A DNA stretch of 64,000 nucleotides from Nitrosomonas sp. (lineage in GTDB: Bacteria; Pseudomonadota; Gammaproteobacteria; Burkholderiales; Nitrosomonadaceae). This document shows positions 45,387-56,557 of this stretch, piece by piece. Every line of letters starts with the position of its first letter. The first letter of the stretch is position 1. The translations under genes and the position numbers were made by a program. The stretch spans positions 124,001-188,000 of the forward strand of contig JADJES010000002.1 in NCBI GenBank assembly GCA_016708955.1, read 5' to 3'. The notes beneath the pieces were generated by a model. It did no database searches. It was given only the letters and a program-made list of their open reading frames with translations, and had not been told where the DNA came from.

Positions 45387-46031
45387 TCACCCGCAGATAT
45401 CAAGCCAATGACTTGTAGGGCAAATCTGTGAGTCACACTCACATCGTTCTTTGCTTAGTTTGCTTTTTCTAGGGAGCGTGACCTGGTCGAGATGCTGGGT
45501 CAATTCAGCTTGGTTGGCGGGTGAATGAAAACCTTTGTCGAAACTACAGGCATTGAGTTTGGTTAATTGCATAATGCTGGCGCCATCCACGGAAGCTTGT
45601 CTTTGCGCCAAATTCTTGCGTTTTCGCCAATGGGGCAATGTGTCCGCATGATAGAAGCGAGCGGCTCCTTTCCAGCAAGTATTGTGATCCAGGAAGGTAA
45701 TCATTGCCCGCTGGTAATGATTTGGCAAAGCGGATAATTTTTCTACAAAAACTGCAAGATCATTGTCATTGAATTGGAATCCAGCTTCATCAATGATTGC
45801 CGTAGAGCCCTTTTCACAACGCATCTCAAAAATTTCGCAAAACACAGTATCCATGGCATAACGTTGATTGTCCGGCAACAACAGCCAAGCCTCAAACAAA
45901 GCTGCCGGATTTCCTTCCTTCATGGCGGTAAAATCTAAATCTTTGAACAGATTCTTTCCATGAAAATACCGGGCAAGCAAGGCATTGGGGATTTGCCGGA
46001 AGAAATCTTTGGTGGAGTAGTGGCGTGCCAT
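45387..46031 (-). pseudogene. unrecognised protein start fused to an ISNCY fragment
   Basis: Residues 1-165 from ATG 46031 (MARHYSTKDFFRQIPNALLA, then FTAMKEGNPAALFEAW, then ALPNHYQRAMITFLDHNTCW) belong to a protein I cannot name. It looks soluble and helical and is divergent from the large helicase gene. From about residue 170 the frame changes into NACSFDKGFHSPANQAELTQ, a piece of the same ISNCY transposase as at 41840. It then ends in non-coding-like sequence. The true C-terminus is lost. Its divergent position suggests it may once have been part of the defence island. Confidence 0.6.
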
Positions 46032-46210
46032 CGGTTCGCTCCTTGGGTAAGGTAGAATCAAGTATTAGGATTATTCTGGACTTTACCGAACATTGCGGCA
46101 CATTAGCTTTATAATCGGAACTTGAAGGCGAACGATGGCCATCGCTTTAGCCGCCATGCTCCTTTTTCGTATCGAACAGGGTCTAAAAAGACGGCACATT
46201 TTAGGTTAAT

Positions 46211-49200
46211 ATGGAAATTATCGACAATATCAATCACCTGCTTGGGGATAATCTTAAACGGACTATTAAATCCGGTTCAAAACTGAAAATTGCTGCATCA
46301 TGTTTCTCAATTTATGCTTTTGAAGCATTAAAGAATGAACTTGAAGATATTGAATCATTAGAGTTTATTTTCACTTCCCCCACATTTATTCCCAGCGAAG
46401 TCACTGATAAATTTAGAAAAGAGCATCGCCAGTTCCATATTCCCAAGGCTGAACGTGAACGTAGTTTCTATGGCAGTGAATTTGAGATTCAACTCAAAAA
46501 TAAACTTACACAACGAGCAATAGCCAGAGAATGTGCCGATTGGGTGCGTCGAAAAGCGACATTCCGATCAAACCGTGGCACAGCACCCATGCAACAATTT
46601 GCTGGAGTTCAGGATGCGTACACCGCAGCCATTTACATGCCGCTTCATGGTTTTACGGCTGTTGATCTTGGCTATCAACAGGGAGATGCTGTATCGAATA
46701 TCGTCAATAAATTTGATGAACCTGCCAACACAGCGATTTTTCTGAGCCTCTTTCATCAAATTTGGAATGATCCAGAAAAACTTGAAGATGTTACAGCGCG
46801 AATCTGTGACCACATCGCATCGGTGTATCAGGAAAACGCCCCGGAACGCATCTATTTTCTGATGCTCTACAACATTTTCAGCGAATTCCTTGAAGACCTG
46901 AATGAGGACGATTTGCCCAATGATCGAACTGGCTATCAGGAAAGTTTGATTTGGCAAAAGCTATTCAACTTCCAGAGAGATGCGGCCACTGGCATTATCA
47001 ACAAGCTGGAAACATATAACGGCTGTATATTGGCAGACAGTGTTGGTCTCGGAAAGACTTTCACAGCTCTTGCGGTAATCAAATATTACGAGCTGCGTAA
47101 CCGTTCTGTCTTGGTTCTTTGTCCCAAGAAGCTCGCAGATAATTGGTTAAACTACAGCCGCAATCTCACAACCAACATTTTTGCTAAAGACCGGTTTAAT
47201 TACGAAGTGCTTTGTCATACCGACTTACAACGCACGAGCGGTGAATCATTCGGCACACCACTCAATCGGATTAACTGGGGAAACTATGATTTAGTTGTTA
47301 TTGACGAATCGCATAATTTTAGAAATAACGATGTCTATAAAGACCGCGAGACGCGCTATCAGAAGCTAATGAACTCAGTCATCAAGCAAGGTGTAAAAAC
47401 AAAAGTCTTGATGTTATCGGCTACCCCGGTCAACAACCGTTTTAATGATCTTCGCAATCAGCTTGCTCTTGCTTATGAAGGCGATTCGGATAGCCTTAAC
47501 AAAAAATTGCGAACACAGAAAGACATTGATGAGATTTTCCGTAAGGCACAGCAAGCATTCAATAACTGGTCAACTCTGCCACCTGAAGAGCGAACAGCCA
47601 ATGCTATCTTAAGCGCACTGGATTTCGATTTCTTCGAATTGCTGGATAGCGTAACGATTGCTCGATCCCGCAAACACATCGAAACATTTTACGATACCAA
47701 AGACATTGGCAAGTTTCCTAATCGCCTCAAACCATTATCATTTCATTGCCAGCTTACGCAGCGACACGATGTAATTGGCTTCAATGAAATTTTTAATCAG
47801 CTTTCAATGTTAAAGCTATCCGTATATGCGCCTGTCAGCTACATATTGCCGAGCCGACTCGCCAAGTACGAAGCCCTCTACGATACAGAAGTGGGAGGTG
47901 GCAGAGGCAAGTTAAAACAGGCCGACCGTGAGCGTAATCTCCAGGCGCTGATGACCATCAATCTGCTCAAACGCCTTGAAAGCTCAGTCCAGTCTTTCCG
48001 GTTAACGCTGAAAAAACTGAAAGACAACCATTCGACAACGCTGGAAAAAATCGACGTATTTGAGGAGACGGGGAAAGACGCCACCTTTGCAGACACCGCT
48101 GTCGCCTTTGAAAATACCGAACCGGATGACGACGAACTTCCTGACATCGACGATGCCAAAATTGGTGGCAAAGTACAGATTAGTTTGTCTGATATGGACT
48201 TGCCTTCGTGGAGGCACGATTTAGAAGCCGATCTCCTGGTGATCGACGCACTTCTTAGCGAAATGTTGAAAGATTATCCCGGTTGATGACGCCAAACTCC
48301 AACACCTAAAAGCACAGATCAATAGCAAACTTGCATTTCCCATCAATCCAGGTAACAAAAAAGTATTAATCTTCACCGCCTTTGCAGATACAGCCAACTA
48401 TCTCTACGAATATCTTGCAGATAGCTTGTGGCAATCTCATCAAATCTATACCGGCAAAGTCACTGGTAGCGATAGTCCAATCTCTACGCTCAAATCTAAT
48501 ACCCGGCAAGGCTATGATTTCCAATCGTTGCTGACCCTCTTTTCGCCACGGTCTAAAGAGAAGGCGCTCACCCTTCCCAATGAGCCGAGAGAGATCGACA
48601 TCCTCATTGGCACGGACTGTATTTCAGAAGGCCAAAATCTTCAGGATTGCGATTACCTCATTAACTATGACATTCACTGGAACCCGGTGCGCATCATCCA
48701 ACGCTTCGGGCGGATAGACCGTATCGGCTCGCAAAACGCCAGCATCCAGTTGGTGAATTACTGGCCAGACATTACCCTCGACGAATACATCAATCTCAAG
48801 GAGCGTGTTGAAAACCGCATGGTCATCTCCGACGTGACCGCAACCGCCCACGACAACGTGCTCAATACACAGTCAAACGATATTTCCTACCGCAAGGAGC
48901 AACTGCGCCGCCTTCAGGAAGAAGTGATCGAAATGGAAGACCTGAAAACCGGCGTCTCCATCACCGACCTCGGCCTTAATGACTTCCGCATGGACTTGTT
49001 GAACTACATCAAAGCCAATGGCGACCTAGCCAACGTGCCCACGGGCATGAATGCCGTGGTGCCAGCCGATCCGGCGCGGGGCCTGCCACCGGGCGTGATG
49101 TTCACGCTGCGCAACCGCAACAATGGCGTTAACATCAACCAGCACAACCGCCTGCATCCTTACTACCTGATCTATATCGGAGAAAATGGCGAGGTCGTCG

Positions 49201-49496
49201 CCGACCACACCGAAGTCAAACGCCTGCTCGACTTGGTGCGTAGCGCCTGCAAAGGCCAAAGCCAGCCACTACCGGAAGTGTGCAGCCTGTTCAACCAAGC
49301 TACCGACGACGGGCGCAACATGGGCGTGTATTCCGACCTGCTCGCCCAGGCCATCCGCTCGATGGTGGACTCGAAGGAAGACAGGGACATCGACAGCCTG
49401 TTTAGCGGTGGCCGCACCACGGCACTGGTCAACACCATCGCGGGGCTGGATGATTTTGAGCTTATCGCCTTTCTGGTTATTCAGGCCACGGAATGA
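46211..49496 (+). pseudogene. PLD-like/SNF2-type helicase of the defence island, one frameshift
   Basis: The repaired protein has 1094 residues. The first 100 resemble the PLD-like domain found before some defence helicases (LKIAASCFSIYAFEALKNEL), without a visible HKD pair. The SF2 core follows: Walker A DSVGLGKTFTALAVI near 276, DESH box in VVIDESHNFRNN near 363, MLSATPVNNRFNDL near 400, then after a long insert ILIGTDCISEGQNLQDCDYL and IIQRFGRIDRIGS (motif VI). One extra G at about 48283, after MLKDYP, breaks the frame; VDDAKLQHLKAQINS continues in the next. It overlaps the DUF4391 gene by four bases. It probably remodels or translocates on DNA during defence; the exact role is unknown. 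Confidence 0.85.
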
Positions 49497-50149
49497 TATT
49501 TGCCTACCCCAAACAGGCCGAGTTCAACCGTGTGCTGCCCAAGAGCAAGATATACGAGCATGGCAAGCCCAGCCGAGCAGTGCGCGATGGCTTCGTCGCG
49601 CAGATCAATCAAATCGTCTGGCAATACAAGCTCGCACCTGAAACCATCAATCTGCCAGCGCGCCCTGGCGTGCCGGAAATCGAAATATTTTCGCTTGAGC
49701 TGAAAACCCCCGAGGTCAGCGAAGACGTGTTGCGCTGTATTGATAAGGCCATTCCCTTGCCAATCTTCTACAATCTCGCTTTTGAAGACCGTGTCAAAAC
49801 CGTGGCCGCGTACAAGCGCCCCAGCGATGCCGACGCCAGCCGCTGGGTGGTGGATGGTTATTTTGCAAGCCCGTGGCAGCCAGCGGATGGCGAACGCTCT
49901 GCACTCCCGGTTGCGCTGGACATGGCAGGGCTGTACGAACAGATGCTGCGCCGCCTGATGCTGTTCCCGGCACGGCCAGGCGAAACGCTGAAAGACCATG
50001 TGGAGCGGCTATCGCAACTCCGCAGCAAACAAACTGAATATGCCAAGCTGGAAGCACGCTTGCATAAAGAAAAACAGTTCAACCGGAAAGTGGAATTGAA
50101 TAGCCAACTGCGAACCCTTAAAACCGGCATTGATACATTGGCGCGCTAG
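49493..50149 (+). CDS. DUF4391 protein
   Basis: A 218-residue protein of the DUF4391 family. It begins MIFAYPKQAEFNRVLPKSKI, has LPARPGVPEIEIFSLELKTP near 60, IPLPIFYNLAFEDRVKTVAAYK near 87-110, and a C-terminal coiled coil (LSQLRSKQTEYAKLEARL). Its function is unknown. It occurs with helicase and type III-like methyltransferase genes. The start ATG overlaps the helicase stop (ATGA), so the two are translationally coupled. The frame is intact. A structural or adaptor role between helicase and methyltransferase is inferred. Confidence 0.85.
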   Translation: MIFAYPKQAEFNRVLPKSKIYEHGKPSRAVRDGFVAQINQIVWQYKLAPETINLPARPGVPEIEIFSLELKTPEVSEDVLRCIDKAIPLPIFYNLAFEDRVKTVAAYKRPSDADASRWVVDGYFASPWQPADGERSALPVALDMAGLYEQMLRRLMLFPARPGETLKDHVERLSQLRSKQTEYAKLEARLHKEKQFNRKVELNSQLRTLKTGIDTLAR

Positions 50150-50190
50150 ATACGCTGATTAGATAGACGCACAGACTACGAGAGAAAACC

Positions 50191-52068
50191 ATGGAAAAGC
50201 TCAAGCTGCACAGCCCCGACCTTACACAGGGAAACATTGCCAAGCTGGCCGAGCTGTTTCCCAGTTGCGTGACCGAAACACAAACGGAAGACGGCAAGCT
50301 GAAACGCGCTATCGACTTCGACCAACTGCGCCAGGAACTCTCCATCGCCATCGTCGAAGGCCCGCAAGAACGCTACCAGCTCAACTGGCCGGGCAAGCGC
50401 GAGGCACTGCTGACCGCCAACGCGCCCATCGCCAAGACCCTACGCCCGGTGCGCTCCGAAAGCGTGGATTTTGATACTACGCAGAACCTGTTTATCGAGG
50501 GCGATAATCTGGATGCGCTCAAGCTGTTGCAGGAGACTTACCTGAACAAGGTGAAAATGATTTACATCGACCCGCCGTATAACACGGGAAACGACTTTAT
50601 CTATGAGGACGACTTTGCCGAAGACGTAGATTCCTACTTCGTTCGTTCAAATCAGCAGGACGATTCTGCCAATCGGATGGTGACGAATCCAGAAAGCAAT
50701 GGGCGTCGGCACTCTGATTGGATGAGCATGATTTATTCGCGATTAAAGTTATCAAGGAATTTGCTGACAGAAGATGGTGTAGTTTTCATCTCAATTGATG
50801 ACAACGAGCAGGCGAATTTAAAAAAGATATGTGATGAGATTTTTGGAGAACAAAATTTCCTTGCTAACTTCATTTGGAAACGAAAAGCTGGCGGAGGAGA
50901 CGATAGTTCACACGTCGCAACGGAGCATGAGTATGTTCTTTGTTATGGCAAAGATAGCTCAAAGACGAAGTTGGCGAACATAATGCATGAAAGCCCATCA
51001 ATGACGGCTAAATATAGTCGTTCAGAGAATGGGCGCAGATACTACTTGGAGAGGCTTGATAAGACCAGTTTGACTTATAGCGATTCAATGAACTTCCCAA
51101 TTGAGTGTCCTGACGGGTCATTTGTTAGTCCACCGCAGCCCGATCTGAATAATCCAACAACAGCGTGGCGCTGGAGTAAGAAAGCTGTTGCTGATCGCCG
51201 ATCAGAGCTTGAGTTTGTTAAGGATGAAATGGCCGGTGAATGGCGGGTCTATACCCGCACTTGGGAATCCTTAGATGGTGTAACGTCAAGAAGCCTCTTG
51301 GTGGAGAAAGAACATGGGCGCAACAGAGATGGAACGTTAGAACTCTCAAGCTTGTTGGGAGCTAAGATATTCAACAACCCAAAACCAACAAAGCTGCTAC
51401 TGCACTTGGTAAAGATTGGGGCACTCACCAGCGATGCAATAGTCTTAGATTATTTTGCTGGATCGGGGTCTTTGGCACACGCTGTTCAACTTGCCAACCT
51501 TAGCGACGGATTTTGTCGGAGAGTAATCTCAGTCCAGATTGCGGCGAGTACAGACAGATCCGACTATCCCACTATTGCAGAAATTTGGAAAGAACGAATA
51601 CGCCGCTCAGGTAAGAAGATTAAAGAAGAGAATGCTGAAATAAAGAGCGTTGCAAATTTTGACATCGGCTTCCGTGTGCTGAAGATCGACAGTTCCAACA
51701 TGAAGGATGTTTTCTACGCCCCCGATGCGGTGCAGCAAGGCGACCTTCTGGCTCAGGTGGATAACATCCGCGAAGATCGCACCCCCGAGGATTTGCTGTT
51801 CCAGGTACTGCTCGATTGGGGCGTGGATTTGGCGTTACCAATTATCCAGGAGACTATCGCCGGTAAGCAAGTATTCTTCGTGGACGGCAATGCATTAGCG
51901 GCCTGCTTCGAGACGGGCATTAACGAAACATTCGTAAAAACCCTCGCCGCCCGTCAACCCCTGCGCGCGGTCTTTCGTGACGCCAGTTATAGCAGCGACA
52001 ACGTGAAGATCAATATCGAACAAATCTTCAAACTTATTTCGCCGACCACTGAAGTGAAGAGCATTTGA
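50191..52068 (+). CDS. mod: site-specific DNA methyltransferase, beta class (type III Mod-like)
   Basis: The 625-residue protein should methylate an adenine or cytosine amino group in a specific DNA site. Catalytic motif IV, IDPPYNTGND, lies at residues 126-135, and SAM-binding motif I, DYFAGSGSLAHAV, near 422, the order that defines the beta class of type III Mod and relatives. The region between (about 230-400) would be the target recognition domain, and its AT-rich base use differs from the GC-richer flanks, a sign of exchange. An N-terminal segment with a charged helix precedes motif IV. It is open from end to end, 41 bases after DUF4391. Confidence 0.93.
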   Translation: MEKLKLHSPDLTQGNIAKLAELFPSCVTETQTEDGKLKRAIDFDQLRQELSIAIVEGPQERYQLNWPGKREALLTANAPIAKTLRPVRSESVDFDTTQNLFIEGDNLDALKLLQETYLNKVKMIYIDPPYNTGNDFIYEDDFAEDVDSYFVRSNQQDDSANRMVTNPESNGRRHSDWMSMIYSRLKLSRNLLTEDGVVFISIDDNEQANLKKICDEIFGEQNFLANFIWKRKAGGGDDSSHVATEHEYVLCYGKDSSKTKLANIMHESPSMTAKYSRSENGRRYYLERLDKTSLTYSDSMNFPIECPDGSFVSPPQPDLNNPTTAWRWSKKAVADRRSELEFVKDEMAGEWRVYTRTWESLDGVTSRSLLVEKEHGRNRDGTLELSSLLGAKIFNNPKPTKLLLHLVKIGALTSDAIVLDYFAGSGSLAHAVQLANLSDGFCRRVISVQIAASTDRSDYPTIAEIWKERIRRSGKKIKEENAEIKSVANFDIGFRVLKIDSSNMKDVFYAPDAVQQGDLLAQVDNIREDRTPEDLLFQVLLDWGVDLALPIIQETIAGKQVFFVDGNALAACFETGINETFVKTLAARQPLRAVFRDASYSSDNVKINIEQIFKLISPTTEVKSI

Positions 52069-52078
52069 GGGTGCGCAG

Positions 52079-53194
52079 ATGAAATCCTATATTCCCGATG
52101 AATTACCGCTGACCGAGTTGGATTTTCGCCGCCTGCTTCCCTTGGTGGGGCAGGCCAATGCGGCCTTGGCGCGTTACGACGGCTTGCTGCAAGGCATACC
52201 CAACCCGTCCGTAATGCTGTCACCGTTGACTACGCAGGAAGCGGTGCTGTCTTCCAAGATTGAGGGCACGCAGGCCACGGTGGACGAGGTGCTGGAGCAG
52301 GAAGCCGGTTTGCTGAAAGAAGGCGAAAAGTTTCAGGATATTCAGGAGATTTCCAATTACCGGAGGGCGTTGTATTCCGCTCGGGAACATTTGAAGGATT
52401 ACCCGATTCGTCTGAGCTTTGTGCGGGAGCTGCACCGCATCTTGATGGATAGCGTGCGCGGTCAGGACAAGACGCCGGGTGAATTTCGCAAAGACCAGAA
52501 CTGGATCGGCAAGCATGGTTGCACGATGGAGCAGGCCAGTTTCGTTCCGCCCAATCCGATGCAATTGCCTGACCATCTTCAGGCTTGGGAGCGCTATCTG
52601 GACAGCGACGATGTGGATTTCCTGCTGCAAACGGCGGTGGTACACGCACAGTTTGAACTGCTGCACCCCTTCAAGGACGGCAACGGTCGTATTGGCCGCA
52701 TTTTGATTCCGTTGTTCTTGTATCAGAAACGGGCGTTATCCCAGCCGATGTTCTACCTGTCCGAGTATCTGGAGTCCCATCGAGAAGAATATTACCAGCA
52801 GCTGAAAGCGATTTCGGAGGAGGGCGACTGGAACGGCTGGATTGCTTTTTTCCTGCAGGCTGTCGTGACGCAGGCTGCCCAGAACAGCGCTCGTGTGTCG
52901 GCTATTCAGGCATTGTATGAGGAAATGAAGTTAGCCATTCAAGCAGCCACGCATTCGCAATATACGGTGCATGTGCTGGATGCTATTTTCAGCAAGCCCA
53001 TCTTTCGCTCGTCCGACTTGGCCATGCAACTGTTCCGGGAGTTTGGCATCCATGAGAAGACGACGCCCGGTCTGCTGCGGCAAATGAAAGATGCGGGCAT
53101 CTTGCGGGAGCTAAAAGCCGGAAGTGGCAGACGCCCAGCCACAATGTGTTTCCCCCGGCTAATTAACTTGGCCGAAGGCCGCGAGGTGCTTTGA
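52079..53194 (+). CDS. Fic family protein
   Basis: A 371-residue Fic protein, an AMP-transferase-type fold that modifies target proteins. The Fic motif HPFKDGNGRIGRILI is near residue 197 with the catalytic His. An inhibitory helix motif SSKIEG lies near residue 58 in the N-terminal domain (class II arrangement), so activity is probably self-inhibited until a trigger moves it. The C-terminal part has a winged helix-like region (FSKPIFRSSDLAMQLFREFG). It follows the methyltransferase after 10 bases and precedes the Res gene. Presence within a restriction-type operon suggests a second, protein-modifying defence step; this is inference. Confidence 0.9.
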   Translation: MKSYIPDELPLTELDFRRLLPLVGQANAALARYDGLLQGIPNPSVMLSPLTTQEAVLSSKIEGTQATVDEVLEQEAGLLKEGEKFQDIQEISNYRRALYSAREHLKDYPIRLSFVRELHRILMDSVRGQDKTPGEFRKDQNWIGKHGCTMEQASFVPPNPMQLPDHLQAWERYLDSDDVDFLLQTAVVHAQFELLHPFKDGNGRIGRILIPLFLYQKRALSQPMFYLSEYLESHREEYYQQLKAISEEGDWNGWIAFFLQAVVTQAAQNSARVSAIQALYEEMKLAIQAATHSQYTVHVLDAIFSKPIFRSSDLAMQLFREFGIHEKTTPGLLRQMKDAGILRELKAGSGRRPATMCFPRLINLAEGREVL

Positions 53195-53413
53195 TATGGT
53201 TGTGGAGTCCAGGAGAGTTTCTAGCTTTTTAGTGGAGCCTATTTCGCAAATTGTACTCCATAATAAAGATTGAGGAGTTTGTAGACTCCTTAACAACTTG
53301 GCGGGGAGTCGGAGTCGTGCAGAGAAAATTAAGAATAAAAAGAATAAATTCTAAGAATAAATTGCATTAACTTGCTGTTTAACAAAGAAGTTATAAATTT
53401 CAGTTGAGCCGGT
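53195..53413. promoter_or_regulatory. spacer before res with repeated GGAGT/ACTCC words
   Basis: A 219-base gap in an otherwise tight operon. It contains GGAGTCC, GTACTCC, GGAGTTTGTAGACTCC (an inverted repeat) and GGGGAGTCGGAGTC within 110 bases, followed by an AT-rich part. It may hold an operator and a separate res promoter. Confidence 0.35.
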
Positions 53414-56400
53414 ATGAAATTAAAATTTAAAAAGCAGCAATACCAAACCAATGCCGTGGAGTCCGTGGCGGATTGTTTTTCTGGCCAGCCGAATAATAGC
53501 GGCATTCAGTATCGGATTGATCCAGGCCGAGTATCGGCTGGGTCGCTACAACAGGGTGACTGGCTTGATGGAGCGGGGTTCAAAAACATGGATATCGCGC
53601 TTTCGCAAAGGACATTGTTGGAAAACATTCACAAGGTTCAGCAACGCCAGAACTTGTCGTTATCCACGGCATTGGTCAGCAACAAGGTTTGCCAGGTTAA
53701 TCTTGATGTCGAGATGGAAACCGGTACCGGCAAGACCTATTGCTACGTCAAAACCATGTTCGAGCTAAACCAGCGATATGGTTGGAGTAAATTCATCGTG
53801 GTGGTGCCCAGTATTGCCATTCGTGAAGGCGTGTTCAAATCGCTGGAGATTACCGCCGAGCATTTTCTGGAAGAGTACAAGAAGCGCGCCCGCTTCTTCA
53901 TCTACAACTCCAAGCAGTTGCACAATCTGGAGAGTTTTTCTTCCGATGCGGGCGTCAATGTGATGGTGATTAATGCTCAGGCTTTTGCGGCCCGCGGGGC
54001 TGACAATCGGCGTATCTATGAAGAGCTGGACGATTTCCAGTCCCGCCGCCCCATTGACATTATCAAGGCCAACAGACCAATATTGATTCTTGATGAACCG
54101 CAGAAAATGGAGGGCGCGCAAACCTTAAGATCGCTGGAAGAGTTTAATGCTCTGATGCTTCTTCGTTATTCTGCCACCCATAAAACCACTCACAATAAGA
54201 TTCACCGGCTGGATGCGTTGGATGCCTACAATCAAAAACTAGTAAAGAAAATCGCAGTGCGTGGTATCTCCGTTAAGGGCTTGACTGGCACGAATGCTTA
54301 TCTGTACCTGGAGTCCATTGAGATTTCCACCAGCAAACCACCTGTTGCTCGTATCGAGCTAGAAATTAAGCAAAACAGCGGTATCAAGCGCGTGGTGCGT
54401 AAGCTGGGCAGAAACGACAATCTCTTTGATATTTCCGAGGGTCTTGATCAGTATAAAGGCTTTGTCATTGCCGACATCAACGCGCACACGGATACCGTTC
54501 ATTTCACCAACGGCATTGAGCTGCAAGCAGGGGAAGCCACGGGCGATGTGAACGAAGCGGCATTGCGGCGCATCCAGATTCGTGAGGCAGTAAAAGCCCA
54601 CTTTGAAAAAGAACAGACGCTATTCCACCAAGGCATCAAGGTGTTGTCGCTTTTTTTTTATTGATGAGGTCGCCAAATATCGGCGTTATGATGAAAACGG
54701 TGAGAATCCGGGTGAGTACGCCCAGATATTTGAAGAGGAATACAACCAGCATCTTAATGAAGTGCTGACGCTGGAAGATACACCGTACAACCGTTATCTG
54801 AAAGGGATCCAGACATCAAGAACGCATGAGGGATATTTCTCTATCGACAAGAAAAGCAGGCGTTTGGTCAACCCAGTAACTGGCGCAAGATCGACAGAAA
54901 CGGATGACGTTGATGCTTATGACTTGATACTTCGAAAAAAAGAGCAACTTCTTAAGTTTGAAGAGCCTGTGCGTTTCATTTTCTCCCACTCCGCGCTGCG
55001 CGAAGGGTGGGACAACCCCAATGTATTTGTCATCTGTGCACTCAAACACAGCGACAACACGATTTCTCGCCGCCAAGAGGTTGGTCGTGGTTTACGCATA
55101 TCGGTCAACCAAGACGGCGACCGTATGGATAATTCCGCGACAGTACACCAGATCAATGTGCTGACCGTTGTTGCTAGCGAGAGCTACAAAGACTTCGTTG
55201 CCGCATTACAACGTGATATTAGTGATTCGCTGTCTGCCCGTCCACGCATAGCCGACGAAGAGTATTTCACTGGGAAAGTGCTCAAAACGGCCAGTGGTGA
55301 TGTGATCGTTTCGCCGAAAATCGCAAAGCAAATTTATAAATACCTGCTGAAGAACGACTATACCGACGATAGCGATAAGATTACTCAAGCCTATCATTCT
55401 GCAAAAACCGAAGGCCAACTTGCTGAACTGCCAGTCGAGTTGTTGCCCTATACCGAGAAGATATTTCAACTGATCGACAGCGTATATAGTGAAGTGCAAA
55501 TGCCCGACATTGGTGATGATCGAAAAGCTAAAACGAATCCATTGAGCCCGAACTTCGACAAGAAGGAGTTTCAAGATCTTTGGAAACGCATCAATCACAA
55601 AGCGGCTTATACCGTTCATTTTGAAACGCCGGAGCTGATTAAGAAATGTATAACTGCATTGGAAAAGGAACTCAAAGTCAGTCCGCTTCAATACACTATA
55701 GTCACTGGCATACAGAATGACACAGCAACTGACACCGATTTGAAGCAGGGTGAATCATTTAAGGTTATTGAAACAACAACTGACTCCCACAAGAATTCAA
55801 TTCATTCTGCAGTCAAGTATGACCTGATTGGTAAACTGGCAGAAGAATCTAATCTGACTCGGAGTACTATCGCCAACATTCTCCATAGTATCAATGTGGC
55901 GGTTTTCAGCCAATATAAGACCAACCCAGAGGACTTTATTGCAAAGCAGCACGATTGATCAACGAACAGAAGGCGACAGTGATCGTAGAAAAGCTAAGCT
56001 ACAACTCTGTGAGCGAGACTTACGATATTGACATATTTACACAAGAAAAGCCGAGAGAAGACTTTAGCAAGGCAATCAAGGTTGATCGACACATTTATGA
56101 TTATGTCTTCACTGATTCAAAGGGTGAAAGCAATTTTGTCAAAGAGTTGGATAGCAGCGCTGAAGTCGTTGTCTATACCAAATTGCCAAGAGGATTTTTC
56201 ATTCCAACACCCGTTGGCAATTACAACCCAGACTGGGCAATCACTTTCAAGGAAGGTGCGGTAAAACACGTTTATTTCATCGCCGAAACCAAAGGCTCTA
56301 TGTCTTCGATGGAGCTACGGGAAATAGAGAAATCAAAAATTGAATGCGCCCGGAAGTTTTTCACCAAAATCACTTCTGACCAAGTGAAATATGATGTTGT

Positions 56401-56437
56401 TGACAGTTACGGAAAATTGATGGAGTTGGTGAAGTAG
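53414..56437 (+). pseudogene. res: type III restriction enzyme Res subunit, two frameshifts
   Basis: The repaired protein has 1007 residues. Walker A METGTGKTYCYVKTM is near 102, the DExx box in ILILDEPQKMEG near 224, the SAT-like motif in LRYSATHKT near 252, and helicase motif VI in SRRQEVGRGLRISVN near 555. The C-terminal nuclease has PDWAITF and YFIAETKGS, the PD-(D/E)xK pair D and ExK, near 933-960. The first break is a run of nine T at 54651-54659 (eight would be in frame). The second is near 55957, where GCACGATTGATC lacks one base; the nuclease part then has its own TTG frame, overlapping the stop. As written, ATPase and nuclease are in three pieces. Confidence 0.88.
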
Positions 56438-56557
56438 GCATTATCAGAGCGTTGGCTTAGCCTTTGTATCTCGCTCGCCACTTCACCATGTTTCACAACC
56501 ACCCCAAGAGGCACCCTGAAGTCAGGCATGGGAAACCGCTTTGCTGTGTGCTCAATA

